Shown piece after piece: positions 54,540 to 64,000 of a stretch of 64,000 nucleotides of DNA. The first letter of the stretch is position 1; each line of letters starts with the position of its first letter. The notes beneath the pieces were generated by a model. That model ran no database searches and was not told the origin of the DNA. It saw only the letters and a program-made list of their open reading frames with translations. Both the position numbers and the translations under genes were made by a program. This stretch comes from Populus alba (lineage: Eukaryota > Streptophyta > Magnoliopsida > Malpighiales > Salicaceae): NCBI RefSeq assembly GCF_005239225.2, contig NC_133294.1, positions 23,410,537 through 23,474,536 on the forward strand. The letters run 5' to 3'.

Positions 54540-57500
54540 AATTGATCTTTGATTAATGTATTTTTTTTTTATTTCTTTTTTTTCTCCCCACACCTTGATT
54601 TTCGTGCTAGCCATTTCAAAAATTAAATATATCCTCTAGTTGATGTTCACTTCAATTTTTTTTTTATTTCTTTGATAACTATTTGTTTTGTTTTTAATGT
54701 TTTTTGAAGTTTTTTGTTTTAAAATTTCATCCCTAGATCTTTTATTGATTTTATTTTTTAATATAATTTGGTCATCATTCTTTTAATTGATTTTTTTAAA
54801 CCTTTTCTTGATTTTTTTTGTTTTAATTTCACCCCTAAACATTTTATTTCATTTAATTTTTTATTCAATTTCGGTCCTTATTATTTTTATTTCTATTTTA
54901 TTTTATAATTTAGTCCCTAATTATTTTCTTTCATTTAGTTTTTATACAAGGATTGGTCTCATGACCCGGGTCACCGATTTAAAAGATTATCTTGATTTAA
55001 CTTTGGTTTTTTGAAGTTATTTTTTTTTAATTTCATCATTGAATATTATGTATTGAGCTTCATTATTTGTTACACTTTCCTTCCTGAGGGGTTATGCCAT
55101 TCTCTTATCCTTGGTTGTGAGATAATTAAGTTAAACCGGTTTACTCGATTTTTTTTATGGTATTTTTTTTTTTAAATTGATTTATTTTTAACTTTATCAT
55201 TTAAAATTAGGTTATTGAGCCTTGAAATTTATTGTTTGTTTCACTTTCTTTTATGTGAGGTTATCCTAGATCCCGAATTAGTGAAGTTAACCCAAGTTGA
55301 CTCTAATTTGTTTTATCAGTTTAGCTACAATTTTTTTTTTTCAGGTATGTTTTTTTTTTCAAAATATTTTTTTCCCAATCCAATGTCATGGGTCGTAGCC
55401 TAGTCAAGTTAATCTAGATTGAATCAAGTTTTTTTTTTTTAAAAAAAAAATTAATGTTTTTTTTTTTCAATTTCATCCCTTGACATTAGGTTTATTAAGC
55501 CTTGAAATTTGTGATTTTTTTTGCTTTCTTTTATGTGGGGTTATCATGGGTCGCGAGTTCGTTAAGCTAACTCGAGTTTACTCTGGTTTTTTTTTGTGAC
55601 CTTTTTTTTAATTGATATAACTTTAGTCCTTTTTAATTTTTTTATCCCGATCTCATGATGCAGATTGTAGGTTAGCCATGTGAACCTAGGTTTTTTCAAT
55701 AATTTTTTTTTTTAAATTGCTTTTTTTTTTTTCAATTTTATCATTTGATATTAAGTTGTTGAGCCTTGAGTTTTGTGATTTTTTTTCACTTTTATTTCTG
55801 CGAGATTATTCCAATCTCATATTCTAGGTTGTGTATTAATCAAGTTAACCCGAGTTGCCTCAAGTTATCATTACATAAATAATTTTTTTATGTTAGGAAG
55901 AATTTAACCCGTCCTGCAGCATAACAAAAAGCCACCTATATAGAAAAAAAAAAGCTAAAGTTTAAGGTGATCTCATTATACCCATAGCCATTTTTTCTAT
56001 TTACTATAATAGTAAAATGATCATTTTGCCTTTTCCAGAAAAATCTACGTGCCTTTGTTGTAGGGATATTTTGTTCTTTTCATATAATGCATTAGTTATT
56101 AAAAATTTGTTCGGGGGTATAATTATATTTTTCATCTTCTTTACACAGTAAAATGATATAATTACCCCTATAATCAAAGAATGCAAACCTAGCAGGGAGG
56201 GGTGAATACGTCTTTTTGTTTGTTAATGTGCAATTAATGAATTGACAAGTATGATTATGGGGTCAAAAAATTTAAACCATATGTTTAGGGCCTTTAGGTT
56301 TTTTTTATGTTGTTTTTTTTTTTTGTAATTATCGAGGTAATCAAGGTTATATATGTCCTTTTTTGTTAATTAAATATCATTTAATTTAAAAGTTACTAGC
56401 ATGTATGACGCTTTCCAGTGGCATAAAATTCCCTTTCATTGTGTCGTTGGATACGACATTGCATTCTCTTCCTCCCATATGACATGTGTCATGGATATTT
56501 TACGGTTTCTTGTCAGTCATCCTTTCTTTTTCCCCACTGTTCTCTTTCCTAACTAAAAACACACAAGTTATTTTTTTTTTTCTTATTATTTCAACTTCAA
56601 TCTTTATTCTTTTGATTTTTAGTTTTTTTCATTGATATTTTTATTAAATTTTATTTATTTTCAATTTAATCCTCAATTCTAATTTTTCATATATATAATT
56701 TTTTTTAATTTGGTCCTTGTTTTAATTTCTATTTTTTTCCTTGGCTCTTTTGTCAAGGTTTTATTAGTTTTCAATTTTATCTTTCAATTCAAGTTTGTGA
56801 TGTATTAGTTTTTCTAATTTGATCTTTATTTTTTTGATTTTTTATCCTTTTGTTCATTTGTTGTTTGTTTTCAATATTTTAACCCTCCAATCAAAGAATT
56901 ACTCTTTCCCTCTAATTTATTTTCTATTTTGATTTTCACCCTTATTGTTTTAATTGCTATTTCTTATTTTAGATCCTTTCGTAAATGATTCCCCCCTCCT
57001 GTTTTCAACTTTTAATTTGTTGAGGATTGGATTTCTTGGTTTTTTTCATGTATGCTATTTTCGGTCTAATAACCCGTATCACAAGTTTTGAAATTTATCT
57101 ATTGCATATTTTTCAAACTTGACTCGGGAGTTGACCTAGGGAATGTCTTGGTTCACGAGCTAGGTTGGTTGACCCAGGCCAACCTTTTTTTATATAAAAT
57201 ATGAAAATAACATCATTATGAGAAAAAAATAATAACAAAGAGAAAAAGGTTTGACTGGTTTTTTCCAATGCTAATTAGGTTGTGAGTCAATTTGATTTTT
57301 TGACTGGATCATTTTAGGTCAATTTTTCTTTTATTTTTGTTGAAATCCAGCCTAGTCTAGACCCTAGATCATCCGGGTCATAAGTTAAACTATCGAGTCG
57401 GGTTTCAAAACATTAATCTCTTGGGTTATTCCGATTTTACTACCCAAATTACAAGTTTTGCATGTCAAACCAAGTTGACTAGACTCTTATTATAAAGGTT

Positions 57501-57560
57501 ACATGTTTATCAAAAAACAACTCGGGTTGGGATGGGCTGAATGTTTTTTTATTTTTTTAT
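54540..57560. repeat. T-rich dispersed repeat field
   Basis: Long T runs alternate with 'tttaatttcatc', 'attgagccttgaaatttgtga', 'cttttatgtggggttatc' and 'gttaacccgagttgactc' motifs. Four related units begin at about 55028, 55188, 55470 and 55732 (spacing 160-280 bp). A second field (56560-57540) has 'tttcaatttaatcc' and 'gggtcataagtt' variants. ORFs are T-run artefacts. Such repeats are frequent in poplar intergenic DNA (from memory). Confidence 0.7.
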
Positions 57561-58128
57561 TTTTATATGTTTACTACCATTGCCAATTTCTTTGCTGCTA
57601 TAAGCCCAGCCATTTCATTTTCTTATGTTTTTAGAAACGATAGACGCCTAGACTTCGCTTTTTTATGAAAAGTATACGGATATATGGCGGAGCACGTGGC
57701 CATAACTCGTACACCACTAATTAAAATTCTAAAAATGGGGAGTAATTAAACTTTAATTTGAACTACCCGAAAAAGAACCGATGGACCAAAGGTTGCATTA
57801 AACATGCATGCCTTGCGCAGGGAGTGCTGAATTCTAGCGAATTAGATGGGAGCCATATTGGGCTGCAGGTGGCCGGTGCGCTATGAAGCCAAAATTTAAT
57901 ATCCTTCATTGCATGTTAATATTACAATTGCATCGCATAATGTTAAGCCAACAGAACCGATGGATCAAGCCATCTGTCTAGAGAGTCAAGGATATCCATT
58001 GCATGTTAATATCCATTGCATGCGCACCCATATAGCTACAATCACAGCTGCAGGCTTGCGTGTGTGTGAGTATACAATGTTGATAATGGAACTTCGTTGT
58101 GGGGGTGGGTACTCACAAAAAAAGAGAA

Positions 58129-58170
<42 letters not shown>

Positions 58171-58373
58171 AATTATTTAACAAAGTAAGCAGGTGTAATG
58201 GCAAGATCAGGTAGCAGAAAGGAACTAGACAATTAATATTCATTCATTCATTATATTTTCTTAATCTATAACTTTAGTGGAATTAATGAGCGGTTGAGGT
58301 CATAAATTAGTTAGCTACCTAGCTTTTACATTAATAATTGATTAGAAAGAAGGCAATTAATTTAGGTAGCTAG
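57561..58373. other. 3' flank of the LAS-type gene
   Basis: Non-coding. It includes the near-direct repeat 'attgcatgttaatat' (57910, 57999) and 'aaccgatgga' (57777, 57957), and a long (AT)n microsatellite at 58130-58166. No recognisable repeat element. Confidence 0.5.
58130..58166. repeat. (AT)n microsatellite
   Basis: About 18 AT units, 207 bp beyond the stop codon of the LAS-type gene. Likely length-polymorphic, so a possible marker for the locus. Confidence 0.95.
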
Positions 58374-59657
58374 CTAGTGCCAGGAAGAGACAGAGAAGAG
58401 GGAATGATTCTGCCAACCTAAGAAGAAAGAATTGTTGAGAATCTGAAGCTGATAACCCTCTGAAGGATAATGGAGCCTTAGCAAAAGCTTGGCCTGTGAA
58501 AGTGCGAAGGGACTCAGTGGAACGTTCCTAAAACCTACACTCTTTAGCAACATTTCCCAAGTCTCAAACCTCTGGTGCCTTTCTCTTCTTCCCTCTCCTT
58601 CTGCTGCTACTATGTCCATTATTTCTCTCCCAAACCATATCTGCTCAACTGCCAGTCTCTCCCTGTTGTTTGGTGGTAGGGTTGCCTCCAAGGAATCGAA
58701 GAGAGCTGTGTAGTGATCCAAGGCCTCCAGGAACCTCTGCAAGAAGAGAGGGTGGTTGTGGTTGGCCTCCCTTTCAGCAACCGTCACTACCATGGGGTTC
58801 AAGGCCTTGATTTTATGGAGAAAAAGGAGCAGTTCACGAGAATCATCCTTAAGGAACCTGTGAAGATACAACACGCAGTTCACGGCGAGGGCTTCATCTG
58901 GGAGAAGAGTAATTGCTGATGGGAGATGGAGAGCAAGAGAAGTAGGATCATTGTTGAGAAGGAGAAGAGGATGAAATTGGAACCCGAGGCCTAAGGAGTG
59001 GGCAAATTTCAAAAGGCGGTCTCCAGTTCTCTGGAGAATGTTCAAATCATGGCCGGTTCCGGTGATTCGAAGCATTGGAGGGGGATGAAGAGTGTTGTTA
59101 GATCGGTCGGCCAAAGCTTGCATCAATGGAGGCCATTGCACCCCATGCATGATATCGAAGTCTATGATGTGAATGGCTTGCTGCCCTACTTGTATGGCTT
59201 CCAAGATAGCCTGATTGGCAGTTAGATGGCAGAACCTTATGAATGGGGTGATATGATTCAGGGACAAGTAGCAAGACCGAAGAGTCTCCTGATCCGTCGA
59301 CTCATAGCTGATCATCATCATCATCTTGTTATTAGTATTAGTAGTACAAGGAGGAGGAAAAGGAGGACTGAAATCAAGAGGAGCAGTACTAGTTCTAGTG
59401 GGGGTGGAATGATGATTAAGGCGGAAAGAAAGGGCTCGAACAAATTGACGAACCAACCTCTCAGTGGAATCGCCGTAAGGAGAAGAGGTGGAGGATAAAA
59501 GGTGGGAGAAAAGGCGTTGAGCTGCGGAGAAGTCAGATTGAGAGATGAGGTCTGCGCAACTGACTAGCAATTGACGCATATGAAATGCCGTTGATGGAGG
59601 TGGAATCCCTTGTTCTTGATCTTGATGATCATGGGAATTGTTAGATGAACTCATCAT
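58374..59657 (-). CDS. LAS: GRAS transcription factor, LATERAL SUPPRESSOR type (427 aa, intronless)
   Basis: A complete GRAS protein. The variable N-terminus is short and rich in Ser/His (1-20). Leucine-rich region I starts 'FHMRQLLVSCADLISQSDF' (25-43) and holds DSTERL (63-68). The VHIID core is IHIID (162-166) after 'TPFIRFCHLTANQAILEAI'. Next come LRITG (196-200) and the TGDRLLKFA block (211-219), VAEREANHN (293-301), the PFYRE-region 'FDSLEATLPP' (320-329), and the SAW region with W341, W367, W415 and W426 near the end. The match to Arabidopsis LAS/SCL18 and tomato Ls runs throughout (LTANQAIL, QWPPLMQALA, RLHYPSEGY, NNS.FLGWQN). Length fits the family (about 430-445 aa). LAS proteins are nuclear regulators needed to start axillary meristems. 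The start is set at the first in-frame ATG (59657), followed at once by a second. The frame is open 11 codons upstream, but only to a TTG. No stops or frame changes were found. Confidence 0.96.
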   Translation of the reverse strand: MMSSSNNSHDHQDQEQGIPPPSTAFHMRQLLVSCADLISQSDFSAAQRLFSHLLSSTSSPYGDSTERLVRQFVRALSFRLNHHSTPTRTSTAPLDFSPPFPPPCTTNTNNKMMMMISYESTDQETLRSCYLSLNHITPFIRFCHLTANQAILEAIQVGQQAIHIIDFDIMHGVQWPPLMQALADRSNNTLHPPPMLRITGTGHDLNILQRTGDRLLKFAHSLGLGFQFHPLLLLNNDPTSLALHLPSAITLLPDEALAVNCVLYLHRFLKDDSRELLLFLHKIKALNPMVVTVAEREANHNHPLFLQRFLEALDHYTALFDSLEATLPPNNRERLAVEQIWFGREIMDIVAAEGEGRRERHQRFETWEMLLKSVGFRNVPLSPFALSQAKLLLRLHYPSEGYQLQILNNSFFLGWQNHSLFSVSSWH

Positions 59658-59694
59658 GCTGCTGTGAATGTGACAGTGACCGTGAGCCAAGCAT
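59641..59694 (-). CDS. Upstream ORF overlapping the LAS start codon (17 codons)
   Basis: The minus-strand ATG at 59694 opens a 17-codon frame ('MLGSRSLSHSQQHDEFI') ending at TAA 59643-59641, beyond the main ATG at 59657, in another frame. If the transcript starts upstream, ribosomes starting here would pass the main start, so it could lower translation. The transcript start is not known from sequence alone. Confidence 0.5.
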   Translation of the reverse strand: MLGSRSLSHSQQHDEFI

Positions 59695-60239
59695 AATTAT
59701 CCTTTTGGCATAATGCACTAGCAAGCTAGTGCTAGATTGTGTTTCGGTCATATAACATAATAGAAATATTGGAATGGAATACTATAGGGTATAATAAGAG
59801 ATCATATATATATATATATATATATATGAATGGATTAGAAATTAATTTCCTGTTGCTTGGGGAACCAGAAGGATTATAACTCTCTATAGCTAACTAGGCT
59901 AAGCTCGCCTATCTCTCTCTAATAAAGAGTTTATGAAGATGATTAAATTAAAAACCAAACTAGCTAGGTGTGTGCGAGCGTCTATATATAAAAGAAGCAC
60001 GTACTTGGGTCGGAAAAAAGAGGCGCGGCCACTTCCAGGGTCGAATTGCATTCTTAATTTGCTACACAAATAACCATGTAGTGAAGATGCGGGCAGCAGA
60101 GTTTGCATTAATACGATAAGAGCATGAAATAGTTTGCCAAATACAGGGAAGAAGTATGTGTTACTAGCTAAGCTTAGCAATAGTTGTCTTTATATATATA
60201 TATCGACATAACAACAATAAAAAAAAGAGTTTTGGAAAG
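59695..60239 (-). promoter_or_regulatory. LAS: 5' flank of the LAS-type gene, probable promoter
   Basis: 545 bp of non-repetitive sequence between the gene and a Copia remnant. It contains an (AT)n run (59804-59827), a 'ctagcactagcttgctagtg' palindromic stretch (about 59717-59737) and a minus-strand TATA-like 'ctctatatataaaag' complement near 59981-59990. No specific binding site can be proved by eye. Any further regulatory DNA would be separated from the gene by retroelement sequence. Confidence 0.4.
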
Positions 60240-63200
60240 AAGAAAAAAAATCCTAACTAGCTATTCTTCGTTAGAGAATAAGTTAAAGAAAAATAGGAGG
60301 CTTAACCTTTAGTTAGTCAACCTTTTCTATTTATATATGTAGAGCAATATACAATAGTTAAGATAAAGATTACAACACTAGAGTAGTCATATAGTATGTC
60401 CTACAAACACACACATTCCATAATATGCCTCCTCAAGCTGAGGGTGGAGGATCGACTTGAAACTTGAGTTGAAAAACAGTAAAAGAAGTAGTAGGAAGCG
60501 ACTTAGTAAAGACATCTGCAAGTTGATCATGAGAAGATATAAAACAAATAATCAACCTCAATATGTTTTTTATGGGCGTGAAAGATAGGATTCATAGACA
60601 AATAAGTAGCACCAAGATCATCACATCAAATGGTTAGAGTAGAAGTAGAAGAGATCTGCAGATTTGACACTAAGTATTGAAGCTAGATAACCTTAGCAGT
60701 GTTGTTTGCCAAGGCTTTATATTCAACCTTGGTAGAGGAGCGGGCAACTGTGTGTTGCTTATTTGATTTCCATGAAATCGGTGTATGATCAAAGAAAACA
60801 AGATAACCACCTATAGACTTGTGATCATCAATACTACCTACCTAATCCGCATTCATAAAGTCATGTAAATCAAAGGAGGAATTGCGAGTGATATGTAAGC
60901 CATATGATATCATACCCTAAAGATAATGTAGAATGCATTTAACGGCAGCCCAATAAGAATCTGTAGGAGCATGCATAAACTGATAAACTCTCTTAACAAC
61001 AAAGTAGATGTTTGATCTTATAAAGGTGAGATATTGAAGAGCACCAACAATTTGATGAAAATGTGTAAGATCAAAAAATAAAGAATCAGGCAACATTGTA
61101 ACTTTGGAGGTAGAACTAGGAGTATCAACATGTTTGCAAGAGGTCATACTAGCCCGAGTAAGGATGTTAAGAATATACTTATGCTTTCGTAACATCAGAT
61201 CTATACTAGTGGACTGAACCTCAATGTCCTAAAAGTAATGAACATTTCCTAAGTCTCAAAGCTTAAACTTTGAACTCAGCAACTATGTTAGGCGTTGAAG
61301 TATAGTAGAGTCGCTACTTGTAAGTAGGATATCATCAATATAAACAAGAAGATAAAAGATATTAGTACTCACAGACAGGATAAATAAGGAGGTGTCAACC
61401 TTGGAAGAGTGAAAGCCAAGAGAAAGCAAAAAATTACTCAGACAAGTGTACCATGGTCACAGAGCCTGCTTCAAATCATATAAATACTTGTGCAACCTGC
61501 ACATATAAGAGGAAAAAATAGAGTCAACAAAACCAAGAGGTTGTTTCATGTAGATCTCTTCGGAAGAACTTTATTGAGGAAGACATTATATATATTGAGT
61601 TGATGAATCTTCCAACCACACAAAACCACACTAGAGAAAACCAACTTGACAATCGCTTACTTAATGATAGGACTAAAGCTCTTAGAGTAATCAATGCTTT
61701 TTTGCTAAGTAAAACCTGTAGGCAACAAATTGTGCCTTATACCGCTCAATACTACCTCTACACGGTGCTTTATCTTGTACACTCAATGATTGTCAACAAC
61801 ATTCATTAAAGGATGAAAAGAAACTAAGAACCAAGTGTCATTAAAGTACAAGACCTGAATTTCATCTTGCATAACACCATGCTAATCCTCATACCTGTCA
61901 GCATTAGAGAATACAATGGATTCATAGTTGGGAGGAGATAGTACCTGCCGCACATGTGTGGCGTCGCGGCGATCGTCCACCCTTAAGAAAAAAATGTATA
62001 GGTCTATCTAGAAAATATGGAGAGACAAGGAATTCTTGTCTCTTATCAGTGGAAAATTTGAATGAGAGTCGCCACCTAGTATTGCGTCAATGTACTTTTG
62101 ACTTTAATAAACTGGTTATTAAAGCTAAAATGCATGTTAAAACATTGTTTTCTGGTGTATGAAAAACACAATATGATTTTTTAGCTTTGAGACACTTGGT
62201 CCTATGCACAAAAATATTTTTGTCTTTTTTTTTAATTTTGTTTTGTATTTTTAGAAGTTTTGACGAAAACCAAGTATTGTCACATCGAATTTTGTATTTT
62301 TAGTAACATAAAAATACTACCCGATATTAATCAAAATAACATAAAAAATACACGGGAAAATTATAAAATTTGAAAAAATATTTTTAAAATATTTTTTTCT
62401 TTTTTATTTCGGAAGTGGGCCAGAGTTGACCCAAATCAGTGGGTTGGGCCGAACTCGGCCCAAAAATAAAGGGGCTATGTAAATGGAGGCAAGGGCAAAG
62501 CACGAAGGAAATAAACAGGGCAGCATGAGGTTACACGGGGGTGGTGTAGCCTAAGCGTGGCCATTAGCGGCGGCAACGGTGGTGGTGACAGTGGCAGCCT
62601 CTCCTATGTTTTCTCTTCTTCTCCACTTCTTCGTCTATCTTCTTCATTTCTCTCCTTTCCCTCTCTGTTTTCTTTTTTGTTCGTCCCTCCTACTCTCCTT
62701 CTTCCTTTTTCTCTTTTTTTTTCTTTTCCTTTTTTTTTCTTGCTCTCTCTCTCTTCCTCTGTTTTCACTGTGCAGTCGCCCCACAAAACCGCCAGAGGGG
62801 CACGTCCCTCCTGTGTTTCACCTCCCGGTGGTAGGCCATGGGTTAGAGTTTATGCAAGTGGGGTTATGGTCAACGTCTTTTTGATGTTTAAGAGAGAGAG
62901 AGGGAGAGGAGAAAAGTCAGTGAAAATGCAGGGGAACACAGCTCCCTTCCCCTGTTTCTCTACACGTCCAGGAAGAAGAAAGTCTATAGTGCGATTCAAA
63001 ACAGTATCGTTTTGGGCTTTTTTTTTAATGAACAGTGTATGAAATGGTGCCATTTTGGGCAAAACGCACTGTTTTATTTAAATGAAAATGGCGCCAATCT
63101 TATGTCAAAGTACAAATCAATCCTCAATTTGTGATTTGTTCAATCGAGTCCTCAATTGCAAATTTGATTTTTAAAATTAATTCAATTGCATCCCTGCCAA

Positions 63201-64000
63201 ATTCAATCGCCAACCTTGAAGTTGGCTGCCTTTTCTAACGTGGTCCTTGGTCTCTGATTTATGCAATTTGACCCTCAATTGATCAATAAACTTATAATGT
63301 CTTTAATTTGACCCCTGATTTGGCTTTAATTACAACCCTCTATTTACGCACCTTTTCCACTTTGGTCCTTGGTTTTCAGATTTCTTCAATTATGTCCCTA
63401 ATTAGCCATCAAACTTCAATATTTATGCAATTAAGCCCCTGATTTGACCAAATTAACTCTAAAAAAATTATAATTTAATCCCAAAACTTTAATTTCTTCC
63501 AATTAAAGCCCAAAATAACTCCAAAATCAAATTTTTTTGCAATCAAACCTTCTATAAATTCAATTAAACCTTCAATCAAATTTAATTGAGTCCATAAACA
63601 TTTAATTTTGGAATTTTCTTCCTCAAATTGAATTTTCTTTTGTTAACACGGCTATCATCATTCAACAAAATACTGTCAAATTTTAATTTTTATATTTTTG
63701 AACCTACTCAACCAATTTTTAACCATTTTTTGAGCATTTTGGCATCCTCTTTTCACTGTTATATTTTTTTGATAATATTTTTTTTTATTTTTTGTATTTT
63801 ATTTTTTTTAAAAGAGAGAAAAAAATGTGAATTGGGGAATAACCCAAAAAATGGGTTATAACAGTACCTGGAAAATAGGTGCAGCAACCATGGCTATAGA
63901 CACTATTAGATGTGCTATCTTGGGCAACCATGGATGAAGGACCATGAGATGCTAATGAGTAGTAGGATGAGATGGGGGAAAACTTGAACCTGTAAACTGC
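60240..64000 (-). pseudogene. Copia-type element remnant (minus strand) with nested solo LTR
   Basis: Read on the minus strand: linker and RT pieces (63869-64000 and 61945-61200), then 'MLRKHKYILNILTRA', 'FHQIVGALQYLTFIRSNIYF', 'VYQFMHAPTDSYWAAVKCIL' (61195-60917), RNase H 'SIDDHKSIGGYLVFF' and a chromodomain-free Copia end. The polypurine-like GCTTGAGGAGGCAT is at about 60425-60440. An LTR remnant with 'catatataaatagaaaag' runs to about 60240. Stops and frameshifts are present throughout. It is the same family as 50390-52205 but inverted. The copy continues past the window end. Confidence 0.85.
61946..63863 (-). mobile_element. Solo LTR related to the Ogre/Tat group, in Copia
   Basis: 1,918 bp, TGCCGCACATG...GGGTTATAACA on the plus strand, flanked by the perfect duplication GTACC (61941-61945 and 63864-63868). 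Minus orientation is inferred from the conserved U5 block 'gagtcgccacctagtatt' at 62066-62083. The minus-strand start TGTTATAACCC resembles TGTCATAACCC of the solo LTR at 30873, so they may be one family. Pyrimidine-rich stretches (62620-62765) and T-rich tracts give long frames without meaning. Confidence 0.9.

Noticed and set aside
59658..59690. Eleven extra N-terminal codons for the LAS-type protein
   Set aside because: The longer frame begins with TTG, not ATG; the first in-frame ATG is 59657 and fits the family's variable short N-terminus.
59899..60180. 93-aa minus ORF upstream of LAS
   Set aside because: No domain, lies in the promoter flank, composition like non-coding DNA.
62557..63042. 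161-aa ORF rich in Ser/Phe/Leu on the plus strand
   Set aside because: It lies wholly in the solo LTR 61946-63863 and is driven by a pyrimidine tract; no domain.

Overview
The window looks like nuclear DNA of a woody eudicot. Salicaceae (poplar or willow) is my guess from the T-rich dispersed repeats with 'cgggtt/aacccg' motifs; this is inference. One intact host gene is visible: an intronless GRAS transcription factor of the LATERAL SUPPRESSOR (LAS/Ls/SCL18) type at 58374-59657 on the minus strand. Most of the rest is a nest of LTR retrotransposons, almost all on the minus strand.

Layout. 1-1202: remnant 3' region of an Athila-like element, with a 35-bp perfect hairpin. 1203-3592: a broken LOG-type (cytokinin-activating enzyme) gene copy, split by a solo LTR at 1273-3005 (target duplication GACTC). 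4003-5802: integrase and gag pieces of an Athila-like Ty3 element whose gag start, tRNA-Asp-type primer site and 5' LTR lie at 30083-33350. The two halves of that gag are separated by a nearly complete Ogre/Tat-type Ty3 element (5803-30082, target duplication AACAC/AACAT). This element has about 3.1-kb LTRs, an extra ORF1 ahead of gag, an intron between protease and reverse transcriptase, two RNase H domains, and a 174-bp higher-order satellite array in its 3' untranslated region. Its ORF1 is split by a 4.8-kb insertion (20740-25552, duplication TGAAG) made of a 4.6-kb LTR, a tRNA-Met primer site, a polypurine tract and a short TRIM-like LTR. The large LTR carries a tandem array of double hairpins.

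30873-32111 is another solo LTR (duplication AACAT) inside the Athila-like 5' LTR. 33760-49262 is a second, more decayed Ogre/Tat element of the same general family. 49263-50389 is a piece of an LTR related to the 4.6-kb one. 50390-52205 is a Copia remnant on the plus strand.

52206-60240 is a gene island: low-copy DNA, a T-rich repeat field, the LAS gene and its 5' flank. Beyond it a Copia remnant of the same family, in inverted orientation (60240-64000), is interrupted by a solo LTR (61946-63863, duplication GTACC).

The host gene is predicted to act in axillary meristem formation. A short upstream ORF overlaps its start codon. The retroelements share a layout: LTR, primer site, ORF1, gag-protease, intron, RT-RNase H-RNase H-integrase, 3' UTR repeats, polypurine tract, LTR. 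The uninterrupted second Ogre/Tat copy allows the breaks in the first to be placed exactly.
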